NCBI GenBank assembly: GCA_026388095.1
Contig: JAPLKL010000076.1
Location: 371-34,932 of the forward strand
Reading direction: 5' to 3'
DNA length: 34,562 nucleotides
Source of the DNA: Elusimicrobiota bacterium
GTDB taxonomy: Bacteria; Elusimicrobiota; Elusimicrobia; UBA1565; UBA9628
Every line of letters begins with the position of its first letter. The first letter of the stretch is position 1. Under the pieces are notes generated by a model. It did no database searches, was not told the origin of the DNA, and saw only the letters and a list, made by a program, of their open reading frames with translations. The position numbers and the translations under genes are program-made. Of this stretch, positions 20,964-31,815 are shown piece by piece.

Positions 20964-21434
20964 ATGCATTCCCGGGACATCGATATCCAGATCCTCATCG
21001 CCCGGCCCATCGACAAGGTCTTCGAGGCCTGGATCAAGCCCGAGCTCCTCGAGCAGTGGCTGGCGCGCAGGGCCCGCGTCGAGCCGTCGGCCGGCGGCGC
21101 CTACGAGCTCTTCTGGGACCCGGAGAAGCCGGACATCAACAGCACGAAGGGCTGCACCATCTCCAGCATCGTGCCCAACGCGGAGCTCAGCTTCAACTGG
21201 AAGGGGCCCGAGCCCTACTCCGACGTCATGGGCGACGCCACCCGGGTCTTCGTGCGCATGGAGCGCCAGGGCGCCGGCACCTTGCTGCGCTTCGTGCACA
21301 CCGGCTGGGGCAAGGGCGCGCGCTGGGAGGAGGCGCGCCTCTGGCAGGCCAACGCCTGGCGCCAAGCCATCGATAACCTCAAGAACTTCCTGGAGACCTC
21401 CGAGAAGCTCCTCGGCGGCCTGTCCATGAACTGA
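20964..21434 (+). CDS. SRPBCC/AHSA1-family protein
   Basis: A 156-residue protein of the START-like AHSA1 (Aha1 C-terminal-like) group. Typical features: RDIDIQILIARPIDKVFEAWIKPELLEQWL at the N-terminus, GGAYELFW, a central SIVPNAELSFNWKGPEPYSDVMG strand pair, GAGTLLRFVHTGWG and a C-terminal helix (WRQAIDNLKNFLE). The fold makes a hydrophobic cavity that binds small molecules; bacterial members are mostly without known ligands. No signal peptide is present, so it is cytoplasmic. secA starts 13 nt after its stop, so the two are probably co-transcribed. The link with SecA is positional only. Confidence 0.85.
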   Translation: MHSRDIDIQILIARPIDKVFEAWIKPELLEQWLARRARVEPSAGGAYELFWDPEKPDINSTKGCTISSIVPNAELSFNWKGPEPYSDVMGDATRVFVRMERQGAGTLLRFVHTGWGKGARWEEARLWQANAWRQAIDNLKNFLETSEKLLGGLSMN

Positions 21435-21447
21435 GGCGTGTGAAACC

Positions 21448-24174
<2,727 letters not shown>

Positions 24175-24178
24175 CCGC

Positions 24179-25819
24179 ATGAAAACGACCCTTCTGCTCC
24201 CGCTTTGCGCTTTATGGCTCGCAGCCGCTCCGGCGGCCGCGCAGGCGCCCGTCGTGCCGGGGCAAGGCTCGGGCGCGGCGGCGCTGGGCGCCGCTTCCGT
24301 CGGGCAGGCGCCCACGGCCTCCCCCGAGCAGCTCGAGCTCACCAAGATCACCGCCGAGAACATGATCTCGGACCAGAAGACCAAGAAGAAGCTGCAGCAG
24401 CTCAACGATGAGAAAGAGGGTCTGCGCGTGCAGTACGACCTCTTCGTGCAGAAGCAGAAGCTCAAGAACTCCGAGCTCGAGGTGGAGCTGGACCGGCTGA
24501 CCAACACCAACAAGCTCTCCGCGCAGAAGCACCAGCAGGACCTCGATGCCACGCAGGCCGCGGTCGACAAGCTCGCGACGGAGAACGCCCTGGCCAAGGA
24601 GCAGCACCGGCGCGACCTCGACGCGCTGCAGACCGCGCTGGACAAGGCCGCGACGGAGAACGCGCTGGCCAAGGAGAAGCTCAAGACCGACGTGGCCGCG
24701 CTCGACGCGGAGTACGAGAAGCTGGCCGCGCAGGACCGCCTCAACGACGAGCGGCTCAAGGCCGAGACTTCCAAGTCCTCGGCCGAGCTGCAAAAGCTCG
24801 CCCTGGAGAACAGCCTGGCCGGCGAGCGCAACAAGCAGGGCCTGCTCGCGCTGGCCCAGCGTCTGGACAAGTCCAAGCTCGAGAACGACCTCAAGGCCGA
24901 GGAGGAGCGCGCGGCGACCCTCTCGGACGAGAAGGAGAAGCGGGGCATCGACCTGGCGCTCAAGCGCATGGAGCTGGAGGAGCGCAGGATCAAGTTCGAG
25001 GCCCTGAGCATGGACAGCCGCATGGCCAAGCTCAAGAGCGACCTGGAGCTGCGCGACAAGAGGTGGGAGTGGAAGAAGGAGGCCAACACGGAGCCGGTCT
25101 ACACGACCGAGCCCTTCCGAGACGGGCGCCTGATCGTCAGCGACCGGCGCGTCCCGCTCAACGGCCCCATCTTCACGGGCGTGGCGACCTACGTGACCGA
25201 CCGCATCCACTACTTCAACAACATCTCCAGCGCGCCCATCTTCATCGTCATCGACCGCTGCCCGGGCGGCTCGGTCATGGAGGGCTACCGCATCATCAAG
25301 GCCATGCAGGCGAGCCAGGCCCCGATCTACGTGGTGGTCAAGTCCTTCGCGGCGAGCATGGCCGCGGTCATCACCACCATGGCCGACAGATCCTACGTCT
25401 ATCCCAACGCCATCATCCTGCACCACCAGATGTCCACCATGAACTGGGGCAACATGACCCAGCTCAAGGAGCAGCTGGAGCTGGCCCGGGAGTGGGAGAA
25501 GCGCCTGCACGCGCCCGTGGCCAAGAAGATGGGCGTCTCCCTGGAGGAGTTCCGCAAGAAGATGTACGAGAAGAACTCCGACGGCGACTGGGAAGAGTTC
25601 GGCGACAAGGCCGTGGGCTACCACTGGGCCGGCGGCGTGGTGCACGAGATCGACGAGACCGGCTTCCTCAAGAACCCGGACTTCGACGTCAAGCCGGCCA
25701 AGCCCGCCTTCTGGCTCGACGAGAAGACGGATGAGAAGGGGTCGCGCTACGTGTCGCTGCCGCGGCTGGACCCCTTCGACTTCTACTTCATCTACAACCC
25801 GGACCGGTACTACCGGTAG
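24179..25819 (+). CDS. Exported coiled-coil protein with ClpP-like serine protease domain
   Basis: A 546-residue protein. Residues 1-22 are a clear signal peptide (cleavage near AQA). Residues about 55-300 are highly charged, heptad-like coiled coil with partial internal repeats (ENALAKEQHRRDLDALQTALDKAA and similar). Residues about 310-500 resemble ClpP: APIFIVIDRCPGGSVMEGYRIIKAM, SFAASMAAVITTMADRSYVYPNAIILHHQMS, and NSDGDWEEFGDKAVGYHWAGGVV. Aligned by eye with E. coli ClpP, the triad is Ser393, His416 and Asp470, all conserved, with a two-residue deletion between Ser and His. ClpP is normally cytoplasmic and works with Clp ATPases; here a signal peptide and a coiled coil replace that setting. 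It follows secA after 4 nt. Substrate and oligomeric state are unknown. Confidence 0.8.
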   Translation: MKTTLLLPLCALWLAAAPAAAQAPVVPGQGSGAAALGAASVGQAPTASPEQLELTKITAENMISDQKTKKKLQQLNDEKEGLRVQYDLFVQKQKLKNSELEVELDRLTNTNKLSAQKHQQDLDATQAAVDKLATENALAKEQHRRDLDALQTALDKAATENALAKEKLKTDVAALDAEYEKLAAQDRLNDERLKAETSKSSAELQKLALENSLAGERNKQGLLALAQRLDKSKLENDLKAEEERAATLSDEKEKRGIDLALKRMELEERRIKFEALSMDSRMAKLKSDLELRDKRWEWKKEANTEPVYTTEPFRDGRLIVSDRRVPLNGPIFTGVATYVTDRIHYFNNISSAPIFIVIDRCPGGSVMEGYRIIKAMQASQAPIYVVVKSFAASMAAVITTMADRSYVYPNAIILHHQMSTMNWGNMTQLKEQLELAREWEKRLHAPVAKKMGVSLEEFRKKMYEKNSDGDWEEFGDKAVGYHWAGGVVHEIDETGFLKNPDFDVKPAKPAFWLDEKTDEKGSRYVSLPRLDPFDFYFIYNPDRYYR

Positions 25820-25926
25820 CCGGCGCTCTTGTCCGTGCTGATGAGTCGGTGTCCAGTGCGGCGGCGCGTTTCGGGCGGCGACCTCTATTGCTAAAAGTCA
25901 TTATTTTTCAAATAGAATTTGAATCA

Positions 25927-25946
25927 AACCTCCAGCGCTGGAGGTT
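25927..25946. repeat. 20-bp perfect palindrome
   Basis: AACCTCCAGCGCTGGAGGTT at 25927-25946 is its own reverse complement. It lies in the gap between the ClpP-like gene and lnt, after an AT-rich patch. No T-run follows on either side, so it is more likely a protein-binding site or a weak terminator stem than a standard intrinsic terminator. Confidence 0.85.
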
Positions 25947-26022
25947 GCGAAGGAAAAGGATAGTCGCTGTAAGCGGAATTCGTTATTGGGGTCTCCGTTT
26001 CGGCCGCGGGACGGGTCCCTGA

Positions 26023-27546
26023 ATGGGGTTCGATATCCTGCTGGTCATGCTGTGCGGCGCTCTGACCGGACTCGCCCTCCCGAGATCGAGCCTTTGTCTC
26101 GTAGCTTGGTTCTCCTTGGCTCCTCTCTTCGCAGCCTGGCGCCGCAGCAAGAGTTGGCGGGGGGCGGCCGTCTTGGGGTTCTGCGCAGGATTCGGGTTTC
26201 ATGCGACGGTCCTCTATTGGATCTACGACACCTGCCGTTTCGCGGGGCTCCCGGTGCCGGTCGGCCTCATCGCGTGGGGAGCCCTGGCCGCTTTCATGGG
26301 GCTCAACTGGGCGCTCATCGGAGCCCTGGGCCAGCGCTTCGCCGAAGGCCGGGGCGCCTGGCGGCCCTGGGCCTGGGCGGCGCTGTGGACCGCGGTCGCC
26401 TTCTTCTGCGAGCGCTGGACGCCGCGCCTGTGCACGGACCTGCTCGAATACACCCAGGGACGCCACTTGGCCCTGCTGCAGGTCTCCAGCCTCGCCGGCC
26501 CGCATTTCCTGGGCTTCCTCATCGTGGCGGCCAACGCGGTCCTGGAGCAGGCTTGGGCCGAGTCCGGGGGGCGCCCGCGTCAGGCCGCGACCGCGTCGAA
26601 CCTGGCCGTGGTCCTGGCCTTGCTCGCCGGGTCCTGGGGCTACGGGGTCTTCGAGCTGGCCCGGCGCGACGCCGAGGCGCGCGGGCCGGCGGCGCGGGTG
26701 GAGTTCCTGCAGCCGGCCGTGGACCAGTACGAGAAGTTCGACGCGCAGCACGCGCGCGACATCATCGCCAACTTCGATGAGCTGCTCTCCCGCCCCCGGA
26801 CCGCCCCTCCGGTCCTGGTGATATGGCCGGAGACCTGCCTGCCCTACGTGGTGGTGGGCAAGGGCCTGCTGGAGCCCGCGGCCTGGGGCCGCAAGCTGGG
26901 CGCCTGGCAGATCGTGGGCGCGGTGTCCCAGATCGGCGCGGACATGCGCAACTCGGCCTTCCTGCTGGCGCCTTCGGGCGAAGAGGCGGGCGTCTATCAC
27001 AAGCGCCAGCTCGTGCCTTTCGGGGAGTTCCAGCCCTTCCCGTTCCTGGGGCGGTTCATCGGCCTGCTGAACCAGCTCGGCGGGCTCACGGCCGGCTCGC
27101 CCGAGCAGGCCTTCTTCGACACCCCCCTGGGGCTCATCGCGGGCAGCATCTGCTACGAGGCCATGTTCCCGCGCTTGGCGCGGGCCGACGCGGGCCGCGG
27201 CGCCCGGCTCGTGGTCAACGTCACCAACGACGGCTGGTACAAGGACACCTGGGGCCCCTATCAGCATTTCGAGGTGAACCTGTGCCGCGCCATCGAGAAC
27301 CGGGTGACCGTGCTCCGCGGCGGCAACACCGGCATCTCGGGCGTCATCGACCCCTGGGGCGTGGTCACCGCGCGGCTGGACTTGAACGAGCGGGGGCGGC
27401 TCGACGCCGAGGTGCCTCTGGCCGACCCCTTCCCGCGGCGGTCCTTCTACGCGCGGCACGGGGACTGGTTCGGGGCCCTGTGCCTGCTCGCCGCGGCGGG
27501 CCTGGTCGTCCTCGGCCTCAGACAAGGCCATAAGGGAATTTCGTAG
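26023..27546 (+). CDS. lnt: Apolipoprotein N-acyltransferase
   Basis: A 507-residue inner-membrane enzyme that adds the third acyl chain to the N-terminal Cys of lipoproteins, the last step of lipoprotein maturation in didermic bacteria. The N-terminal half has several hydrophobic segments (LLVMLCGALTGLALP, AAVLGFCAGFGFHATVLYWIY, LIAWGALAAFMGLNWALIGALG). The C-terminal half is a nitrilase domain with the Glu-Lys-Cys triad: Glu270 in WPETCLPY, Lys327 in YHKRQLVPFGE and Cys377 in GSICYEAMFP. VVNVTNDGWYKDTWGPYQH and the RAIENR...RGGNTGISGVIDPWG segments are typical. The presence of Lnt supports an outer membrane and lipoproteins. It is 203 nt from the previous gene; no promoter was identified. 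Confidence 0.93.
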   Translation: MGFDILLVMLCGALTGLALPRSSLCLVAWFSLAPLFAAWRRSKSWRGAAVLGFCAGFGFHATVLYWIYDTCRFAGLPVPVGLIAWGALAAFMGLNWALIGALGQRFAEGRGAWRPWAWAALWTAVAFFCERWTPRLCTDLLEYTQGRHLALLQVSSLAGPHFLGFLIVAANAVLEQAWAESGGRPRQAATASNLAVVLALLAGSWGYGVFELARRDAEARGPAARVEFLQPAVDQYEKFDAQHARDIIANFDELLSRPRTAPPVLVIWPETCLPYVVVGKGLLEPAAWGRKLGAWQIVGAVSQIGADMRNSAFLLAPSGEEAGVYHKRQLVPFGEFQPFPFLGRFIGLLNQLGGLTAGSPEQAFFDTPLGLIAGSICYEAMFPRLARADAGRGARLVVNVTNDGWYKDTWGPYQHFEVNLCRAIENRVTVLRGGNTGISGVIDPWGVVTARLDLNERGRLDAEVPLADPFPRRSFYARHGDWFGALCLLAAAGLVVLGLRQGHKGIS

Positions 27547-27549
27547 AAT
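27544..27549 (+). promoter_or_regulatory. Candidate -10 box of prfB
   Basis: TAGAAT (27544-27549), overlapping the lnt stop codon, lies 6 nt before the prfB ATG at 27556; no clear -35 is seen. If used, prfB mRNA would be leaderless. Read-through from lnt is the alternative. Confidence 0.4.
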
Positions 27550-27555
27550 AGGGCC

Positions 27556-28698
27556 ATGGACCCACTTTTCGAGGAACTGGCCCGGAAGATGGAGGCGTCT
27601 TCCGTGAAGCTGGCCCAGGTCGCCAAGCTGCTCGACCTGCCCAAGCTGCGCAAGAGCGTGGCCGAGCGCGAGGCCGAGGCCGCCGGGCCCGCCTTCTGGC
27701 AGGACTCCAGCCTGGCCAAGAAGAAGTCCAAGGAGCTCAACGACCTCAAGAAGCTCGTGGCCTTCTACGAGAAGGCCGACCGGACCCTGGGCGACCTCAA
27801 GGCCCATCTGGAGCTGGCCAAGGAGGTCGGCGACGTGGGCGAGCTTAAGGAAGTCCAGAAAGGCCTGAGCACCGCCGAGCGCCTGGTCCAGGACATGGAC
27901 GCCCGCCTGAAGCTCTCCGGCCAGTTCGACCACGACGACGCCATCGTCAGCCTGCACGCGGGCGCCGGCGGCACCGAGGCCTGCGACTGGTGCGAGATGC
28001 TCCTGCGCATGTACTCGCGCTGGGCCGAGACCCACGGCTTCGAGCTCGCCATCACCGACATACTCAAGGGCGAGGGGGCGGGGGTGAAATCCGTCACCGC
28101 CTTCGTGCGCGGGGATTGCGCCTATGGCTACCTCAAGAGCGAGATGGGCGTGCACCGCCTGGTGCGCATCTCGCCTTTCGACGCCAACAAGCGCCGCCAC
28201 ACCTCCTTCGCCTCCATGGACGTGCTCCCGGACATCGAGCAGGAGATCGACATCCAGGTCCCGGACTCGGACATCAAGCTCGACACCTTCCGCGCCGGCG
28301 GCCACGGCGGGCAGAACGTTAATAAGGTAGAGACCGCGGTGCGCATCACCCACATCCCCACGGGCATCGTGGTGGGCTGCCAGGTCGAGCGCAGCCAGCT
28401 GCAGAACCGCCTCAACGCCATGAAGCTGCTCAAGGCCAAGCTCTACCAGATCGAGCTCGACAAGAAGCGCTCGGCCCTGGAGCGGCACTACGACGGCATG
28501 GGCGACATCGCCTGGGGCCACCAGATCCGCTCCTACGTCTTCATGCCCTACCAGATGGTCAAGGACCTGCGCACCGGCGAGCAGTCCTCCCAGATCCAGT
28601 CCGTGATGGACGGCGACCTGGACCCCTTCATCCAGGCCTACCTCGGCTGGCAGGCCGCCGGCTGCCCGCCCCGGGTCAAGGACTCCCCGGACGAATAG
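27556..28698 (+). CDS. prfB: Peptide chain release factor 2
   Basis: A 380-residue protein that releases the peptide at UAA and UGA codons. The GGQ motif that works at the peptidyl transferase centre is at 251-253 ([11 protein letters not shown]). The tripeptide that recognises the stop codon is the RF2 type SPF ([16 protein letters not shown]), which separates it from RF1 (PxT). The N-terminal helical domain is complete, with [23 protein letters not shown]. The gene reads in one frame from ATG: the programmed frameshift with an early in-frame UGA found in many bacteria is absent. It starts 9 nt after the lnt stop; no Shine-Dalgarno sequence is visible. Confidence 0.93.
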   Translation: MDPLFEELARKMEASSVKLAQVAKLLDLPKLRKSVAEREAEAAGPAFWQDSSLAKKKSKELNDLKKLVAFYEKADRTLGDLKAHLELAKEVGDVGELKEVQKGLSTAERLVQDMDARLKLSGQFDHDDAIVSLHAGAGGTEACDWCEMLLRMYSRWAETHGFELAITDILKGEGAGVKSVTAFVRGDCAYGYLKSEMGVHRLVRISPFDANKRRHTSFASMDVLPDIEQEIDIQVPDSDIKLDTFRAGGHGGQNVNKVETAVRITHIPTGIVVGCQVERSQLQNRLNAMKLLKAKLYQIELDKKRSALERHYDGMGDIAWGHQIRSYVFMPYQMVKDLRTGEQSSQIQSVMDGDLDPFIQAYLGWQAAGCPPRVKDSPDE

Positions 28699-28707
28699 CC
28701 GCAAGTC

Positions 28708-28736
28708 TTGACAAATCGGGGAAGTGGACTTACACT
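28708..28736 (+). promoter_or_regulatory. Sigma70 promoter with terminator-containing leader downstream
   Basis: TTGACA (28708-28713), a 17-nt spacer and TACACT (28731-28736). The expected start near 28743 gives a leader of about 93 nt before the ATG at 28836. Confidence 0.7.
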
Positions 28737-28763
28737 TCCTACATAGGCCGACCCCAGTTGTAC

Positions 28764-28825
28764 CCCGAGGCCTTGTAGCGGCGCGTCGGCTTCTGCCTCG
28801 GGCATAAGCCGGCGCCGTTGTTTTT
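28764..28825 (+). terminator. Candidate attenuator: terminator hairpin interleaved with a second stem
   Basis: Stem B: 28779-28792 pairs with 28806-28817 (12 bp, two-nt bulge; CGGCGC and CGGCTT against AAGCCGGCGCCG), followed by TTGTTTTT (28818-28825), the form of an intrinsic terminator. Stem A: CCCGAGGC (28764-28771) pairs with GCCTCGGG (28795-28802). The arm order is A-B-A'-B', so the two stems exclude each other or form a pseudoknot. The terminator lies just before the CGGAGG ribosome binding site of the gene at 28836, after its promoter. It may also stop read-through from prfB. Confidence 0.6.
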
Positions 28826-28835
28826 CGGAGGCCCT

Positions 28836-30902
28836 ATGAAACGCATCGCACTCTGCCTGGCCGCGCTGTCGCTGTGCTCGCCCCTCTGGGCCGCCGAGGC
28901 CCCTGGCCGGTGCCCCGGCCTGGGCAAGGCTTCGGCCGACGAGCTGAATCAGTGGGCCAATCTCAAAGTGTGCGACCATGCGGTCTGGGCCCTCGTCTAT
29001 TACAGCAACCCGCGCAACGCCGCCGCCAAGAACGCCTATCTGAAGGCCACCAACAAGAGCGCCATCCTGACCGCGGCGTCCACGGTGTTGGGCAAGACGG
29101 ACGCCAAGATGGCGGCGCTCATCGAGGCCGGGGACGCCGTCCTGTCCACCGCGGCGGCTCTGGGCTTGATCACGAAGCTCGACAGCCAGCCCCTGGCCGT
29201 CCACGTGCCGGCTGCGCCGGACAAGGCCAGCGCCGTCCTCACGGCGCAGAAGTTCAAGATCGCCGCGTTCGCGGCCGGAGACCCCCAGGCCGACAAACTC
29301 GACCCCGCGCAGGGCGTGGTGATATTCGGCCACCTGCTCAGCGCCGGGAAGGGCAAGGCCGTGGCCCCGGGCCAGCTGCTCCAGGACTTCAACAAGGCCG
29401 TGGTGGCCCTCAACAACCAGATCTCCAACCTGATCCAGTACAAGGTCTTCAAGGACCTCAAGACGAATCTGAGGCCGGGGGAGACCCCCGCAGTGCCGGC
29501 GTCTTGGGCGGCTTCCATGGAGAAGTCCCAGAAGCTGGCCGAGGACCTCGCCGGCAAGGCCGAGCCCGCCGGCGACTTCCTCAAGGCCCTCCAGAACATC
29601 TCCGACATGGACATGGACAAGGCCGACAACATCAAGGACCTGCCCAAGAAGCCCATCATGAGCTTCCTGGACCCGGTCATGCGCAACGCCCTGCGCGTGC
29701 AGTCGCTCCAGGTGGGCAAGGCTTTCGAGCAGGCCAAGCTGTCCCTGAAGGGGAAGACGGTCGGCGAAGCCACCGAGGCCCTTAAGAAGAAGACCGAAGA
29801 CCGCCGCGCGGAAGAGGCCCGGCAGGCGAAGATCAGCGCCAACACCACGGCCATAGCCGAGAAGATGGCGGGCCTGCTCAACGAGCAGCGGACCGCCGGC
29901 GCGCTCCCGGACGCCTCGGGCCCGATCACGGTGACGGCGGGGCCCCAGGGCACTGACAAGAACCAGACGGTGTTCACCGCTACGGACGGGAAGGGCACCA
30001 AGGCGGTGCTCAAGACCGTCCCGACCACGGATATCGAGAAGGAGGCGACCCCGGCCGCGGCCGCGGAGAAGCTCGGCACGGTGGCGGCCGCGGACATCCT
30101 CAACGGGAACTTCCGCGCCGCCCGCGCGACGGCTCTCAAGGAGGCCCTGACGCCGGAACTGGCGCCGGGCGCCGACGGCAAGGTCCCGCCTCCCGCGCTC
30201 CCCAAGGGCGGCGTGCTGGGGCCCGGCGGCATGATGGGCGGCGAACCCGGTTGCGATGCGGCCGGGGGCGACTCCCTGGCCGATTACAAGAAGCGCCTGG
30301 CTGAGGACGCCAAGAAGAAGAGCGCGCAGACCAGCGCCGCCCGGCAGAAGCTGGAGGCGGGCTACGACCAGAAGTACCGGGAGATCATGGACAACAAGAT
30401 CATGACCGAGCCCGAGAGGACCGCGGCCTTGGCCGAGCTCGACAAGCCCTATCCCGCGGCGTCCCAGGCCTTGTCCACGCAGGAGTCCGACAATCAGGTG
30501 GCCCAGTTCGAGGCGTCCATGCGGGCCGAGAGGCAGCTGCGCGCGCAGACCGCCCAGCGCGTCGAGACGGTCCGCGACTCCTGGCAGAAGGACGTGAAGT
30601 TGGCCCAGAAGTATTACTCGGGAGGCGAGAACCTCGCGCAGTTCCTGACCCCGGCGCTGGTCAAGGCCTACTTCAACGAGCAGTGGGCCGCGGGGAGCTC
30701 AAAATACGATGACAACATGACCGCCGCCGTCGGCCAGGTCAAGTTCAACAACCCCGCCTCGGTCGACGAGTTCATGGGCAAACACCTGGCGGGCTGGTGC
30801 AAGGACCGGAAGGTGGTCAACGCTCCGGCCACCGCCACGGACCTGAAGCGCGCGGCCGAGCTGCGGCGGCAGGCCCTGTTGAAGCCGGCGCCGGCGAAGT
30901 AG
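28836..30902 (+). CDS. Large exported protein of unknown function
   Basis: A 688-residue protein with a signal peptide (MKRIALCLAALSLCSPLWAA) and no family that I recognise. The ATG at 28836 is preferred to an upstream in-frame ATG at 28818 because GGAG lies 5 nt before it and the signal peptide begins there. The mature chain is Ala/Lys-rich and mostly helical, with long charged stretches (EALKKKTEDRRAEEARQAKI, ADYKKRLAEDAKKKSAQ). A Gly-rich hinge, GGVLGPGGMMGG, falls near residues 460-471. No catalytic motif is visible. Expression is probably controlled by the leader hairpins. The RDD gene starts 10 nt after its stop. Confidence 0.7.
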   Translation: MKRIALCLAALSLCSPLWAAEAPGRCPGLGKASADELNQWANLKVCDHAVWALVYYSNPRNAAAKNAYLKATNKSAILTAASTVLGKTDAKMAALIEAGDAVLSTAAALGLITKLDSQPLAVHVPAAPDKASAVLTAQKFKIAAFAAGDPQADKLDPAQGVVIFGHLLSAGKGKAVAPGQLLQDFNKAVVALNNQISNLIQYKVFKDLKTNLRPGETPAVPASWAASMEKSQKLAEDLAGKAEPAGDFLKALQNISDMDMDKADNIKDLPKKPIMSFLDPVMRNALRVQSLQVGKAFEQAKLSLKGKTVGEATEALKKKTEDRRAEEARQAKISANTTAIAEKMAGLLNEQRTAGALPDASGPITVTAGPQGTDKNQTVFTATDGKGTKAVLKTVPTTDIEKEATPAAAAEKLGTVAAADILNGNFRAARATALKEALTPELAPGADGKVPPPALPKGGVLGPGGMMGGEPGCDAAGGDSLADYKKRLAEDAKKKSAQTSAARQKLEAGYDQKYREIMDNKIMTEPERTAALAELDKPYPAASQALSTQESDNQVAQFEASMRAERQLRAQTAQRVETVRDSWQKDVKLAQKYYSGGENLAQFLTPALVKAYFNEQWAAGSSKYDDNMTAAVGQVKFNNPASVDEFMGKHLAGWCKDRKVVNAPATATDLKRAAELRRQALLKPAPAK

Positions 30903-30912
30903 AGGAGCGGCG

Positions 30913-31743
30913 ATGGAAGAGTCCGTCCCGGAAGAGGCGCAGGAGCCGTCCGAAGTCGGCGCCGAGCCGCAGGAGTTGGCGGCTTTCAGCGAGCGGGTGG
31001 TGGCCTTCAGCCTGGACGTCGCCCTGTTCGTGGCCTGCTACTACGTCTCCTTGGCCCTGGTGTTCCGGAAGCAGCCGGTGGCCTTGAACCCCTACACCGG
31101 CCAATGGTCCCTGCTGTGGACCGGCTTCTTCCTCCTCTATCAGGCCTATCTCTCCTGCGAGGGGCGCCGGTCCTTGGGCAAGGCCGCGCTGGGCATCCGC
31201 GTGGTCGACCGCTCAGGCGAGGCTCTGGGGCTGGGCGCGGCGGCGCTGCGCTCCGCGCTCTATGTGGCGAGCTCGATCATGAACCTGGGCTTCCTGTGGG
31301 CGCTCTTCAATCCGGCGCGGCGCTGCTGGCACGACCTGGCGGTGGGAAGCCTGGTGGTCAGGGACACCGCGAGGCCGGGGGGCGCCCGTCCCCTGGTCCG
31401 GCTGGCGGCCGCCGGCTGCATCGCGGTCTTCCTGGGCGTGGTGGCCTGGAAGCACGTCATCGGGCCCCGCTACCAGCGCAACATGGACATCGCCTACGCG
31501 CGCGTGGGGGTCATGGAGATCGCCAAGCTCGAGACCATCCATCACCGCAAGTTCGGCGTGTACGCCAAGGACCTCCTGGCGCTGGCCCCGCTCTCCGGGG
31601 CTCCGGATGCCTTCATGCGGGACATGGCGAACCTCCTGGACGTGGATTCCGGCATCCGCATCGAGGCGGATGCCAAGGGCTACACGATCACGGCGCGGGC
31701 GACCGACGACCGCAAGACCCTGATCATCCAGAAGGGATCCTAG
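30913..31743 (+). CDS. RDD-family membrane protein with a C-terminal pilin-like domain
   Basis: A 276-residue protein, ATG 5 nt after an AGGAG. Residues about 22-150 are an RDD domain: ERVVAFSLDVALFVACYYVSL, then YLSCEGRRSLGKAALGIRVVDRSGEAL, and NPARRCWHDLAVGSLVV, with three hydrophobic segments. A fourth (VRLAAAGCIAVFLGVVAWKHV, about 157-178) leads to a C-terminal part that resembles the mature end of type IV pilin-like proteins: ARVGVMEIAKLETIHHRKFGVYAKDLLALAPL, with the Y/F...G.Y...L..L pattern, then short beta strands ending in TLIIQKG. RDD proteins are poorly understood membrane proteins; the added pilin-like part would be periplasmic. Function is unknown. Confidence 0.7.
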   Translation: MEESVPEEAQEPSEVGAEPQELAAFSERVVAFSLDVALFVACYYVSLALVFRKQPVALNPYTGQWSLLWTGFFLLYQAYLSCEGRRSLGKAALGIRVVDRSGEALGLGAAALRSALYVASSIMNLGFLWALFNPARRCWHDLAVGSLVVRDTARPGGARPLVRLAAAGCIAVFLGVVAWKHVIGPRYQRNMDIAYARVGVMEIAKLETIHHRKFGVYAKDLLALAPLSGAPDAFMRDMANLLDVDSGIRIEADAKGYTITARATDDRKTLIIQKGS

Positions 31744-31766
31744 AACGATCGAGGGGCGGACGGACT

Positions 31767-31798
31767 GCGGCCCAGACAGGAGGACCTGTCTGGGCCGC
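31767..31798. terminator. Strong hairpin between convergent genes
   Basis: GCGGCCCAGACAGG (31767-31780), loop AGGA, then the exact reverse complement CCTGTCTGGGCCGC (31785-31798): a perfect 14-bp stem. It separates the plus-strand RDD gene from the minus-strand rplA. There is no U-run on either side, so it is probably a bidirectional terminator stem of the Rho-helped type. Confidence 0.65.
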
Positions 31799-31815
31799 GC
31801 GTGTTCCGGGCCGGA

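Noticed and set aside
25924-28704. 926-codon open frame on the minus strand
   Set aside because: It is antisense to lnt and prfB, both certain genes, and has shadow-type composition.
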